A stretch of 64,000 nucleotides of DNA from Streptomyces mutabilis (lineage in GTDB: Bacteria > Actinomycetota > Actinomycetes > Streptomycetales > Streptomycetaceae). Where the stretch lies: the NCBI RefSeq assembly GCF_014649815.1, contig NZ_BMTT01000002.1, forward strand, positions 558,001 to 622,000, given 5' to 3'. This document shows positions 35,900-43,876 of the stretch, piece after piece (within the stretch, counting starts at the first letter, position 1; every line of letters starts with the position of its first letter). The translations under genes and the position numbers were made by a program. The notes below the pieces were generated by a model, which saw nothing but the letters and a program-made list of their open reading frames with translations, was not told the DNA's origin and did no database searches.

Positions 35900-37198
35900 A
35901 TGGCCGACCGCTATCTCAGCTTCGCCGGCACCGCACCCGGCCGTTTCCTCACCCACCGCCTCGGCCTGCCGCAGCCCGCGGAGCTGCGGCGCGACGCCCT
36001 CGACGGCGGGCTGCTGCACCTGACGGCCGGCAGGACGGACCTCGACCTCGCGCCCGTACTGGGCCGGACCGGCCTCGGCCCGGACGACGACGGGCGTCCC
36101 GCCGCCGTCGTCCTCGACGCCACCGGCGTCCGCGACGTCGACGCGCTCGCCGAGGTGCACGCCGCGCTCCACCCCGTCGTACGGTCCGTCGCCGTGAGCG
36201 GCCGGGTGGTGGTGCTCGGCGCTCCGCTCGACCCCGACGACCACCACCAGGCCGCCGTGCAACAGGCGTTGGAGGGCTTCACGCGCTCGCTGGGCAAGGA
36301 GATCGGCCGCGGCAGGACGGTCAATCTGGTCCGGCTCGCCGACGCGGCCGCCGCCGAGTCCACGCTCCGTTTCCTCCTCTCCCCCGCCTCCGCCTACGTC
36401 AGCGGCCAGGTGATCGAGGTCGGCCCCGCGACCGACTCCCCGGCCGCCGTCCCCGACGACCCCGAACACCCCCTCGCCGGGCGCACCGCGCTGGTCACCG
36501 GCGCCGCGCGCGGTATCGGCGCGGCGGTCGCCGGGATGCTCGCCGGGCAGGGCGCCCGGGTCGTGGTCCTCGACGTGCCGCAGGCCGAACGGGAGGCGCG
36601 CGGGCTCGCCGAACGCCTCGGCGGCACCTCCCTCGCCCTCGACATCACGGCCGCCGACGCGGGCGAACGCATCGCCGCCGCCGTGCCCGGCGGGCTCGAC
36701 GTCCTGATCCACAACGCGGGCGTCACCCGCGACCGGCGACTGGTCAACATGCCCGCCGACCGGTGGAGTTCGGTCCTCGACGTCAACCTCGCGAGCGTCC
36801 TGCGGACCACGGACGCGCTGCTCGCGGCGGGGGCGGTCAACCGGGGCGGCCGGATCGTGGCGACGGCCTCGATCGCGGGGCTCGCGGGCAACGCGGGACA
36901 GACCAACTACGGCGCGAGCAAGGCGGGGATCGTCGGCATGGTCCGCTCGCTCGCGCCGCGCGCGCTGAGGGAACACGGGGTGACGGTGAACGCGGTGGCG
37001 CCTGGCTTCATCGAGACGAAGATGACGGCGGCGGTCCCGCTGTTCATCCGCGAGGCCGGCCGCCGCATGAACTCCCTCGCCCAGGGCGGCCTGCCGGCCG
37101 ACGTCGCCGAGACCACCGCCTGGCTCGCCCACCCGGCCTCGGGCTCGGTCAACGGCCAGGTCGTGCGGGTCTGCGGCCAGAGCCTGTTGGGGGCGTGA
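35900..37198 (+). CDS. fabG4: 3-oxoacyl-reductase, high-molecular-weight FabG4-like
   Basis: 432 residues from ATG at 35900 (GGGGAG and AGGA precede it; a GTG at 35858 lacks a site). Residues 1-185 form an extra N-terminal domain related to a degenerate SDR fold. The C-terminal SDR domain has TGAARGIGAAV (200-210), HNAG, Asn298, Ser324, and the YGASK motif with Tyr337 and Lys341. It matches the layout of mycobacterial FabG4, an NADH-dependent 3-oxoacyl-CoA reductase. The downstream htdX-like gene overlaps by one base. Confidence 0.9.
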   Translation: MADRYLSFAGTAPGRFLTHRLGLPQPAELRRDALDGGLLHLTAGRTDLDLAPVLGRTGLGPDDDGRPAAVVLDATGVRDVDALAEVHAALHPVVRSVAVSGRVVVLGAPLDPDDHHQAAVQQALEGFTRSLGKEIGRGRTVNLVRLADAAAAESTLRFLLSPASAYVSGQVIEVGPATDSPAAVPDDPEHPLAGRTALVTGAARGIGAAVAGMLAGQGARVVVLDVPQAEREARGLAERLGGTSLALDITAADAGERIAAAVPGGLDVLIHNAGVTRDRRLVNMPADRWSSVLDVNLASVLRTTDALLAAGAVNRGGRIVATASIAGLAGNAGQTNYGASKAGIVGMVRSLAPRALREHGVTVNAVAPGFIETKMTAAVPLFIREAGRRMNSLAQGGLPADVAETTAWLAHPASGSVNGQVVRVCGQSLLGA

Positions 37199-38142
37199 TG
37201 ACCGTTCCGACCGCCTCGACCGGCACGCTCGCCGGCGTTCCGTCCCTGCCGCCGCTCCTCCTGCGCGGCGCCCTGCTCTCGCCCCTCAAGCGCCCCCGCC
37301 CGGACGCCGACTTCCCCCGTACCCGACTGGTGCTGCCCGGCCTGCGCGTGGACCTCGCGCGGCTGGCGGCGTACGAGAGGGTGTGCGGGTTCCCGACGGG
37401 CGCCGACGCGCTGCCCGTGACCTACCCGCACGTGCTGGGCTTCCCCGTCGCCATGCGACTGATGAGCGGCCGGGCCTTCCCGCTGCCGCTGCTCGGGCTC
37501 GTCCACACGTCGATCGGCATCACCCGGCGGGCCGCCCTGCCCGCTACCGGGGAATACGAACTCTCCGCGTACGTCGAGGGCCTGTCCCCGCACCGGCGCG
37601 GCACCGAGGCCCGTGTGGTGACGGAGCTGCGGGCCGGGGGGCGGGCCGAGCCCGTGTGGGAGTCGCGCAGCACGTACCTGGCGAGGCACCGGGTGGACGG
37701 GAGCGCGGCGCCACGGGACGGCGAACCGGCCGCCGCCGACACGCAGGACCACGACCCGACCGCCGCGAACGCACAGCACTGCGACCCGACCGCCGCGAAC
37801 GCCGGCCCGCTGCCCGTCAGGGCCGAGTGGCGCCTCGCCGGTGACGTCGGACGGCGCTACGGTGCCGCCTCCGGCGACCGCAACCCGATCCACCTGCATC
37901 CCTTCACCGCCCGCCTGTTCGGCTTCCCGCGGGCCGTCGCGCACGGCATGTGGACCGTGGCCCGGTGTCTCGCCGAGCACGGGACGCCGGACGCGGCCGT
38001 GGTGCGGGCGGATTTCCGGGCGCCGGTGCTGCTGCCGGGGACGGTGGTGTACGGGGACGGGGACGGGAGGTTCGAGCTGCGCGGCGGCGGCGACGGACGG
38101 CGGCAGCACCTGCGCGGTGAGGTCGTGCCCTACCCGGCCTGA
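37198..38142 (+). CDS. htdX: MaoC-like enoyl/3-hydroxyacyl dehydratase, HtdX-like
   Basis: 314 residues; the ATG shares its A with the preceding stop (TGATG). Double hot-dog protein whose second half holds the hydratase motif YGAASGDRNPIHLHPFTARL with Asp227 and His232, followed by GFPRAVAHGMW. The linker (about 170-203) is a poor-sequence stretch with the repeated unit DPTAANA. With the reductase upstream it catalyses adjacent steps of acyl chain processing. It overlaps the convergent TetR gene by 13 bases. Confidence 0.88.
   Translation: MTVPTASTGTLAGVPSLPPLLLRGALLSPLKRPRPDADFPRTRLVLPGLRVDLARLAAYERVCGFPTGADALPVTYPHVLGFPVAMRLMSGRAFPLPLLGLVHTSIGITRRAALPATGEYELSAYVEGLSPHRRGTEARVVTELRAGGRAEPVWESRSTYLARHRVDGSAAPRDGEPAAADTQDHDPTAANAQHCDPTAANAGPLPVRAEWRLAGDVGRRYGAASGDRNPIHLHPFTARLFGFPRAVAHGMWTVARCLAEHGTPDAAVVRADFRAPVLLPGTVVYGDGDGRFELRGGGDGRRQHLRGEVVPYPA
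37752..37803 (+). repeat. In-frame 30-bp tandem duplication in the htdX-like gene
   Basis: CGACCCGACCGCCGCGAACG occurs at 37752 and again at 37782, giving DPTAANA twice in the interdomain linker. It keeps the frame and is probably neutral. Confidence 0.85.
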
Positions 38143-38840
38143 GCCGCCGGTACCGACGGGGCCACCGGCGCCTGCTCCGGATCCGCCTCCGGGTCCTCCG
38201 GCGCCACCCAGGGCCGGCCCGCCATCAGGTCGCCCAGGCCCGCCCAGGCGAAGTTCATCAGGGTCGCCGCCGCCTGCTTGGCGGTGACGCCCTCGGTGGC
38301 GCCGGCCCAGTCGGCGAGCGACTCGGCCGCACCGACCAGCGCCTCGGCCAGTCCCGCGACCTCCCCCTCGGGCAGGTGCGGGCGGCGGTGCGCGTCCCGT
38401 GCGGCGGCGGCGATCAGCTGCGTCACGAAGGCCACGATGTCCTCGCGCATCGCGGCGACCTCGGCGGCGAACCGCTCGCCGTGGGTGCGGGCGTGGAGGT
38501 GCAGCACCCGCCAGGCGTCCGGGTTCCGCGCGGTGTGGGTGAAGAACGCCCGCAGTCCCGACCAGAGTTGTCCGTCGGCCGGGAGCCCTGGGCACACGCC
38601 TGCCCGCACCGCCTCGGTCAGGGCCCGCGCCTCGCGCCGGATGCAGGCGCTGAACAGGTCGTCCTTGGAGTTCAGGTACAGGTACACCAGCGGCTTGGAG
38701 ACACCCGCCAGTTCGGCGATCTCGTCCATCGACGCCGCCATGTACCCGCGTTGCCCGAAGATCCGCACGGCGGCGTCCAGCATCTGCTGCTCACGGACCG
38801 CCCGCGGCATCCGCTTGGTCTTCCCATCACCCATGCGCAT
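38130..38840 (-). CDS. TetR-family regulator
   Basis: 236 residues from ATG. The HTH is MLDAAVRIFGQRGYMAASMDEIAELAGVSKPLVYLYLNSKDDLF in pattern (about 20-64; not all shown). The ligand domain has ESLADWAGATEG and a Pro/Glu-rich tail. It lies at the end of the fadA2-fabG4-htdX-like group, as a TetR gene does in mycobacteria, and is the best candidate for binding the TTAC/GTAA palindromes at 35823-35852. The ligand may be an acyl-CoA; that is inferred. Confidence 0.9.
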   Translation of the reverse strand: MRMGDGKTKRMPRAVREQQMLDAAVRIFGQRGYMAASMDEIAELAGVSKPLVYLYLNSKDDLFSACIRREARALTEAVRAGVCPGLPADGQLWSGLRAFFTHTARNPDAWRVLHLHARTHGERFAAEVAAMREDIVAFVTQLIAAAARDAHRRPHLPEGEVAGLAEALVGAAESLADWAGATEGVTAKQAAATLMNFAWAGLGDLMAGRPWVAPEDPEADPEQAPVAPSVPAAQAG

Positions 38841-38865
38841 CAGCGTACGGTCCGCGCGGCCGTGA

Positions 38866-39450
38866 TCAGGACGTCCGCGCTCCGGCGGCCTCCCAGGCCG
38901 CCTCGATCATCCGGAAGATCTCGTCCACCGCCGCCCGGGGGTCGTCCGCCTCACGGGCCAGCGCGCGGGCGTCGACCACGAACCTCGCGACCGCCCGGCA
39001 GGCCGTCGTGGTCCCCGGCAGGCCGAGGTCGGCGGCGAGGGCCGCCGCCAGCGAGTCCGCGTGGCGCAGCATCATCGACTCCTCGTACTGCCGCAACGCG
39101 GGTGAGGCGTCGATCATGCGCCAGACCGGGGCGGCGCCGGGCGCCGCGCAGTGCGCCACCAGGGCCTGTACCTCGCGGCGCAGCGCGGACATGAGGGGCT
39201 CGTCCGGTGCCCGTCCGGTGACCGCCTCGGTGAGGCGCCGCTCGAAGTCCGTGTCCCGCTCGAACACCAGGGCCTCTTTGGAGGCGAAGTGGGCGAAGAG
39301 CGTGGTGACGGCCACATCCGCCTCTGCGGCCACGTCACGGATGCCCACCGCGTCGTATCCGCGTTCCAGGAAGAGCCGCAGGGCGGTGTCGGCGATCTTC
39401 TGTCGGGTCGCGGCCTTCTTGCGCTCACGGCGTCCGGTCGGCACGGTCAT
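38866..39450 (-). CDS. TetR-family regulator, probably of the divergent oxidoreductase
   Basis: 194 residues from ATG. HTH pattern IADTALRLFLERGYDAVGIR, then DVAAEADVAVTTLFAHFASK. C-terminal dimer domain typical of the family. Divergent from the gene at 39521, with two inverted repeats between them, the standard layout of a local repressor that also controls itself. Confidence 0.92.
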   Translation of the reverse strand: MTVPTGRRERKKAATRQKIADTALRLFLERGYDAVGIRDVAAEADVAVTTLFAHFASKEALVFERDTDFERRLTEAVTGRAPDEPLMSALRREVQALVAHCAAPGAAPVWRMIDASPALRQYEESMMLRHADSLAAALAADLGLPGTTTACRAVARFVVDARALAREADDPRAAVDEIFRMIEAAWEAAGARTS

Positions 39451-39462
39451 ACGCCAACGCTA

Positions 39463-39508
39463 TCAGGTACGAACCTGAAACCGTTCCAAAACACTAACGG
39501 TTAGTGTT
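39463..39508. promoter_or_regulatory. TetR operator region with perfect 19-bp palindrome
   Basis: TCAGGT-ACGA-ACCTGA at 39463-39478 (6-base arms) and AACACTAACGGTTAGTGTT at 39490-39508 (9-base arms around one G). The second covers the spacer between a possible -35 TTCCAA (39484-39489) and -10 TATGTT (39508-39513), so bound repressor would block the promoter. Confidence 0.7.
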
Positions 39509-39520
39509 ATGTTCGGCGGC

Positions 39521-40414
39521 ATGAGGAAAGTGAGCTTCGCCGAGTTCGGCGGCCCGGACGTCCTGGAACTCCTGGATGCCGAGGAGCCCCACGCGGGCCC
39601 CGGCCAGGTACGCATCGCCGTGCGGGCGGCGGGGGTGAACCCCGTCGACTGGAGACTCCGCGAGGGCCAGGTCCTGGGGGCCCATCCGCTCGAGCTGCCC
39701 GCCGGTCTCGGGCTGGACGCCGCCGGGGTGGTGGACGAGGTCGGCGAGGGCGTCGGCGGGGTCGGGGTCGGCGACCCGGTGTTCGGTGAGGGCTTCGCCA
39801 CCTACGCCGATTTCGCCGTGCTGTCGGCCTGGGCCCGTATGCCCGAGGGCCTTACGTTCGAGGAGGCTGCCGGATATCCGTCCGTGGTGGAGACCGCGCT
39901 GCGCGTCATCCGCGAGGTCGGTGTACGACCCGGGCAGACACTGCTCGTGAGCGGCGCGTCCGGGGGAGTGGGATCGGCGGTGCTGCAGATCGCCCGCGAC
40001 CGCGGCATCCCGGTGATCGGCACGGCCGGTGCCGCGAACCAGGACTACCTGCGGGACCTGGGCGCCGTTCCCACCACCTACGGCGAGGGCTGGGTCGAAC
40101 GGGTGCGACGGCTCGGGCACGTCGACGCGGCTCTCGACCTGGCGGGCTCGGGAGTGATCCGCGAGCTCGTCGAGCTGACCGGGGACCCGCGGAGGGTGGT
40201 CTCCATCGCCGACCTCGGCGCCCCGGAGTACGGTGTCCGGTTCTCCGGGGTGGCCGGGAGCGTGCCGGACGCGCTCGCCGAGGCCGTCGGCCTGATAGCG
40301 CGGGGCAGGCTCCACATCCCGGTCGAGAAGGCGTACCCGCTCGCCGATGCCGCGGCGGCGCACATCGACAGTCAGGCAGGTCACACGCGCGGGCGCCGGG
40401 TCCTGATCGTCTGA
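39521..40414 (+). CDS. NADPH-dependent quinone-reductase-like oxidoreductase (MDR family)
   Basis: 297 residues from ATG 39521; an ATG at 39509 abuts the operator. No ribosome site precedes either, so a leaderless message is likely (-10 at 39508-39513). Opening RKVSFAEFGGPDVLELLD, then GVNPVDWRLREGQ, and the NADPH site LLVSGASGGVGSAVLQIA (about 146-163), with ALDLAGSG and the closing HTRGRRVLIV. No zinc ligands, as in quinone oxidoreductases. Paired with a divergent TetR gene, so probably induced by an electrophile or quinone. Confidence 0.92.
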   Translation: MRKVSFAEFGGPDVLELLDAEEPHAGPGQVRIAVRAAGVNPVDWRLREGQVLGAHPLELPAGLGLDAAGVVDEVGEGVGGVGVGDPVFGEGFATYADFAVLSAWARMPEGLTFEEAAGYPSVVETALRVIREVGVRPGQTLLVSGASGGVGSAVLQIARDRGIPVIGTAGAANQDYLRDLGAVPTTYGEGWVERVRRLGHVDAALDLAGSGVIRELVELTGDPRRVVSIADLGAPEYGVRFSGVAGSVPDALAEAVGLIARGRLHIPVEKAYPLADAAAAHIDSQAGHTRGRRVLIV

Positions 40415-40438
40415 GGGACGGGGCGCGGGCGCGAAAAC

Positions 40439-40486
40439 GGGCTGCCCCCCTTCCGGAACGGGTTCGCTCCGGAAGGGGGACAGCCC
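40439..40486. terminator. Strong bidirectional terminator
   Basis: GGGCTG (40439-40444) and CCCCCTTCCGGA (40446-40457) pair with TCCGGAAGGGGG (40468-40479) and CAGCCC (40481-40486), with one internal C/A mismatch and a ten-base loop. It separates two convergent genes (stops at 40414 and 40543). Confidence 0.93.
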
Positions 40487-40542
40487 TTGGTCGTCCTGGT
40501 CGTCCCGCTCGTTCCGATGGTGCGCGGGACGCCGGTCGGCGA

Positions 40543-41868
40543 TCAGGCGGCGACGGCCACCGGCTGCGGGTCGTCCGCGTCGACGGGCGTCATGGCGACG
40601 CTGTTGAACTTGTCGCGGTCGAGGATGTTCTCCCGTGCGGCCACGATCAGCGGTGCCACGACCTGCCCGGCCACGTTGGTCGCCGTGCGCATCATGTCCA
40701 GGATCGGGTCGATCGCGAGGAGCAGACCGACGCCCTCCATGGGCAGGCCCAGCGTGGACAGGGTCAGGGTCAGCATCACCGTGGCACCGGTGAGGCCCGC
40801 CGTGGCGGCGGAGCCGACCACCGAGACGAAGGCGATCAGGAGGTAGTCGCCGACGCCGAGGTCGATGCCGAAGATCTGCGCGACGAAGATCGCGGCGATC
40901 GCCGGGTAGATCGCGGCGCAGCCGTCCATCTTGGTCGTCGCGCCGAACGGCACCGCGAAGGACGCGTACTCCTTCGGGACACCGAGGCGCTCGGTGACCT
41001 TCTGGGTCAGCGGCATGGTGCCGACGGACGAGCGGGAGACGAAGGCCAGCTGGATCGCGGGCCAGGCGCCCTTGAAGAACTGCAGCGGGTTGACCTTGGC
41101 GACGGTGGCGAGCAGCACCGGGTAGACCACGAACAGCACGATCGCGCAGCCGACGTAGATGTCGGCGGTGAAGGTGGCGTACTTGCCGAGCAGGTCCCAG
41201 CCGTAGGTGGCGATGGCCTTGCCGATGAGGCCGATCGTGCCGATCGGGGCGAGGCGGATGACCCACCACAGGGCCTTCTGGAGGAGTTCGAGGATCGACT
41301 CGCTCAGGTTGAGGATCGGCTGGGCCTTCTCGCCGAGCTGGAGGGCGGCGATACCGGCGACGGCGGCCATGAAGACGATCTGCAGGACGTTCAGCTCGGT
41401 GAACGGCGTGATGACGTCGGTCGGCACGATGCCGGTCAGGAAGTCGAGCCAGGAACCGGTGTGCTCGGGCTTGGCGCCGTCGGCCGGGGTGAGGCCGGTA
41501 CCGGCGCCGGGGTTGGTGACCAGGCCGATGGCCAGGCCGATGGCGACCGCGATCAGCGACGTGACCATGAACCAGAGAAGGGTGCGGGACGCCAGGCGGG
41601 CCGCGTTGTTGACCTTCCGCAGGTTGGTGATCGACACCAGGATCGCGAAGAAGACGAGCGGTGCGACGGCCAGCTTCAGCAGGCCGATGAAGATGTCACC
41701 GACCTTCTCCAGCGTGGTGACCAGCCAGGATATGTCCTGACTGCGGGCCAGCCAGCCCAGCAGTACACCGAGGACGAGGCCGGCGAGTATCTGGGCCCAG
41801 AAGGGCGCCTTGAAGGACTTCTTGACCGGAGACCCGGCGGAAGACTTCGCGGGCGATGAAGAGGACAC
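40543..41868 (-). CDS. Dicarboxylate/amino acid:cation symporter (DAACS family), possibly cystine
   Basis: 441 residues from ATG. About eight helices and two re-entrant loops: the Ser-rich loop FVSRSSVGTMPLT (HP1) and the conserved FGATTKMDGCAAIYPA in helix 7. The family includes GltP, DctA and the cystine carrier TcyP. The GCAxxYPA run resembles what I recall of TcyP more than the NLDG form of GltP/DctA. A short cysteine-containing leader peptide is encoded just upstream (41948-42049), which also fits a cystine carrier. Substrate assignment is inference; the family is firm. Confidence 0.93.
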   Translation of the reverse strand: MSSSSPAKSSAGSPVKKSFKAPFWAQILAGLVLGVLLGWLARSQDISWLVTTLEKVGDIFIGLLKLAVAPLVFFAILVSITNLRKVNNAARLASRTLLWFMVTSLIAVAIGLAIGLVTNPGAGTGLTPADGAKPEHTGSWLDFLTGIVPTDVITPFTELNVLQIVFMAAVAGIAALQLGEKAQPILNLSESILELLQKALWWVIRLAPIGTIGLIGKAIATYGWDLLGKYATFTADIYVGCAIVLFVVYPVLLATVAKVNPLQFFKGAWPAIQLAFVSRSSVGTMPLTQKVTERLGVPKEYASFAVPFGATTKMDGCAAIYPAIAAIFVAQIFGIDLGVGDYLLIAFVSVVGSAATAGLTGATVMLTLTLSTLGLPMEGVGLLLAIDPILDMMRTATNVAGQVVAPLIVAARENILDRDKFNSVAMTPVDADDPQPVAVAA

Positions 41869-41947
41869 GGACAGACTCCGTAGGGGGACGGGACGCGGGG
41901 ACGGACGCGCAGGGCTGACGTGGAGAACGACGGGATGTGGGGGAACG

Positions 41948-42049
41948 TCAGGGGCGACAGTTCGCGGACGCGCACCGACAGAGGTCCACGTGCAGGCGCG
42001 CCACGAGCGCGAGGCTCGGCGGTGTGTGGGGCGCGGCTGCGTGCTTCAT
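41948..42049 (-). CDS. Cysteine-containing leader peptide (uORF) before the symporter
   Basis: A 33-codon frame from ATG at 42049 ends at the TGA at 41950-41948, 79 bases before the symporter ATG. The peptide ends ARLHVDLCRCASANCRP, with Cys at 24, 26 and 31. I recall this LHVDLCRCAS-type ending from short actinobacterial leader peptides found upstream of sulphur-assimilation and transport genes. Ribosome stalling at Cys codons when cysteine is scarce would change the leader RNA and raise expression of the gene downstream. The attenuation model is inferred. Confidence 0.7.
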   Translation of the reverse strand: MKHAAAPHTPPSLALVARLHVDLCRCASANCRP

Positions 42050-42135
42050 GCACACGACTTTAACACCTGTGCTTTGAGACCCCCAAAGCCTCACTTTGAC
42101 AGGCAAGACGGACTCAGCGCCCGTAAAACGCAGAT

Positions 42136-42171
42136 CGCCCCGGTTTCCTGTGAAACGAGGAAACCGGGGCG
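42136..42171. terminator. Terminator after the DUF4229 gene region
   Basis: Perfect 13-base arms CGCCCCGGTTTCC (42136-42148) and GGAAACCGGGGCG (42159-42171) with a ten-base loop. It lies 32 bases after the stop of the leftward gene 42203-42502 and upstream of the symporter's leader. Confidence 0.92.
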
Positions 42172-42202
42172 TACGTGTGTGACGGACTGCGTGTGACGGA
42201 CG

Positions 42203-42502
42203 TTACGAGGTCTGTTCCTGCGCCCGTGCCGTGTCGTCGGCGACGTCCTCCTGGCCGCGATTGGCGTCCAGGTTGGCCTTCATGCGGTCGACCCGGTTCA
42301 CGACCTGCACCGAGGCCCGGTCCCGCTCCTTGCGCAGCGCCACGTAGCTGATGGGCGCGGAGATCAGCAGGGCGAGCAGGATGATCCACATGCCGTTGGA
42401 GTCGCCGAGACCGCGCGGGAACACGCCGACGTACACGAGCCCCCAGACGGCCACGAGGCAGCCGACGAAGATCCCGAGGCGCATCAGCGTGTAGCGGAGC
42501 AT
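42203..42502 (-). CDS. DUF4229 small membrane protein
   Basis: 99 residues from ATG 42502. Two membrane helices (about 8-28 and 37-57) separated by FPRGLGDSNG; the tail is charged (RVDRMKANLDANRGQEDVAD). The opening MLRYTLMRLGIFVGCL is characteristic of DUF4229. Function unknown. Confidence 0.88.
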   Translation of the reverse strand: MLRYTLMRLGIFVGCLVAVWGLVYVGVFPRGLGDSNGMWIILLALLISAPISYVALRKERDRASVQVVNRVDRMKANLDANRGQEDVADDTARAQEQTS

Positions 42503-42585
42503 CTCAATCCACTCTTCCGTTTCTGGCACAAAGAGGCACTGCCCAGTGAAACATGCCGGGCTCCGGCCCTTGCACGGGGGTGCGG

Positions 42586-43110
42586 TCAGGCCAGCGGCAG
42601 CAGCATGAAGACGTCGTCCCGGTCGTCGCCGGGCGCGACCCGGATCGCGCCGGGCACCCGGCCGACCTCCTTGTAGCCGCAGGACTCGTAGAACCGCTCC
42701 AGGCCGAGGCCGCCCCGGCAGGTGAGCCGGATCGCCTCGATGCCGTCGAGGGTGCGGGCCGCGTCCGCGGCGGCGGCCATCAGGTCCCGGCCGTATCCCC
42801 GGCCCTGGTGGCGCGGGTGGACCATCACCGTGTAGAGCCACAGCCAGTGGGTCATCAGCCGATGGGTGTTCAGCGTGAGGAACGCGGTGGCGGCCACCCG
42901 GCCGGTCTCATCGTGTCCGACGAGGAGGCGGGTGCGGCCCTCGGCCATGGCGACCATGTGCTTGACCAGCTCGGCGCGGATGTCCTCGCGGACGGCGGGC
43001 GGGACGAAGCCCACGGAGCCGCCCGCGTCCGTGACGTCGGCCCACAGGTCGAGTACGCCGTCGCGCAGGGCCGGGGTGAGGGCGGGATCGAACGTGAAGG
43101 TAAGGGACAC
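42586..43110 (-). CDS. GNAT-family N-acetyltransferase
   Basis: 174 residues from GTG at 43110. Acetyl-CoA loop is VMVHPRHQGRGYGRDLMAAA (about 94-113) with a C-terminal FYESCGYKEVGRVPGA. Substrate unknown. A -10-like TACTAT ends seven bases before the GTG (43122-43117), so the mRNA may have no leader. Confidence 0.9.
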   Translation of the reverse strand: MSLTFTFDPALTPALRDGVLDLWADVTDAGGSVGFVPPAVREDIRAELVKHMVAMAEGRTRLLVGHDETGRVAATAFLTLNTHRLMTHWLWLYTVMVHPRHQGRGYGRDLMAAAADAARTLDGIEAIRLTCRGGLGLERFYESCGYKEVGRVPGAIRVAPGDDRDDVFMLLPLA

Positions 43111-43126
43111 ATAGCAATAGTAACCA

Positions 43127-43777
43127 TTACCTCAGGGCTCGGGCAGCCACTCCCAGGTCCGAGAGCAGCCCTTGGTACGCCCCGTCCCGGTCCTCGGCGC
43201 GCAGCACGGCCGAGGGGTGCACCGTCGGCACGAGCCGCTCGGGACGCCCGTTGATCTCCTCCTCCAGCACCGTGCCGCGCACCCGCGTGACCCGGAACGA
43301 GGAGCCGAGCAGCGCCTTGCCGGCCGTGGCGCCGAGCACCACGATCAGTTCGGGTTCGACCTGGGCCAGTTCGGCGGCCAGCCAGGGGCCGCAGGCGGTC
43401 GTCTCGCGCAGGGTGGGCGCCTTGTGGATGCGGCGCTTGCGGGGCTCGGACCGCGTGAACTTGAAGTGCTTGACGGCGTTGGTCACGTACGCGTCCGCCG
43501 GGTCGATGCCGGCTTCCTCCAGCGCCCGGTCGAGGAGCCTCCCGGCGGGGCCGACGAAGGGTTCTCCCTGCCGGTCCTCCTGGTCGCCGGGCTGCTCACC
43601 GACGAGCATGAGACGGGCGGTCGCCTTGCCGGCGCCGAACACCGTCTGGGTGGCGTCCCGGTGCAGGGGGCAGCCACGGCAGTCGGCTGCCGCCCGGCGC
43701 AGGGCCGGGAGGCCGCCGCGGTCCGGAACGAAGGGCTCTGCCGTGTAGGCGTCCTCTGGAGTCTCGGTGCCGACCAT
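43127..43777 (-). CDS. udgX: UdgX-type uracil-DNA glycosylase
   Basis: 216 residues from ATG. Shows GEQPGDQEDRQGEPFVGPAG (60-79), the active-site motif A of the family; Cys33, Cys36 and Cys129 as Fe-S ligands; the UdgX-specific loop KRRIHKAP (114-121) whose His118 corresponds to the residue that bonds covalently to the abasic sugar in the Mycobacterium smegmatis enzyme; and VHPSA (186-190). It should excise uracil from DNA and remain attached. A run of ten G (C on the coding strand) lies 21 bases upstream of the start. Confidence 0.92.
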   Translation of the reverse strand: MVGTETPEDAYTAEPFVPDRGGLPALRRAAADCRGCPLHRDATQTVFGAGKATARLMLVGEQPGDQEDRQGEPFVGPAGRLLDRALEEAGIDPADAYVTNAVKHFKFTRSEPRKRRIHKAPTLRETTACGPWLAAELAQVEPELIVVLGATAGKALLGSSFRVTRVRGTVLEEEINGRPERLVPTVHPSAVLRAEDRDGAYQGLLSDLGVAARALR

Positions 43778-43797
43778 GCGGTCCGACTACCCGCCGT

Positions 43798-43807
43798 GGG
43801 GGGGGGG
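43798..43807. repeat. Homopolymer run of ten G upstream of udgX
   Basis: Ten consecutive G on the plus strand, in the 5' region of udgX. Such a run is rare even in GC-rich DNA and is prone to slippage. Confidence 0.9.
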
Positions 43808-43876
43808 CGGATCCATGTCGGGTGCGGGTTGGGTGTGGCTGGTCGCGCAGTGCCCACTCACCCGCGCCCCGGGAAC

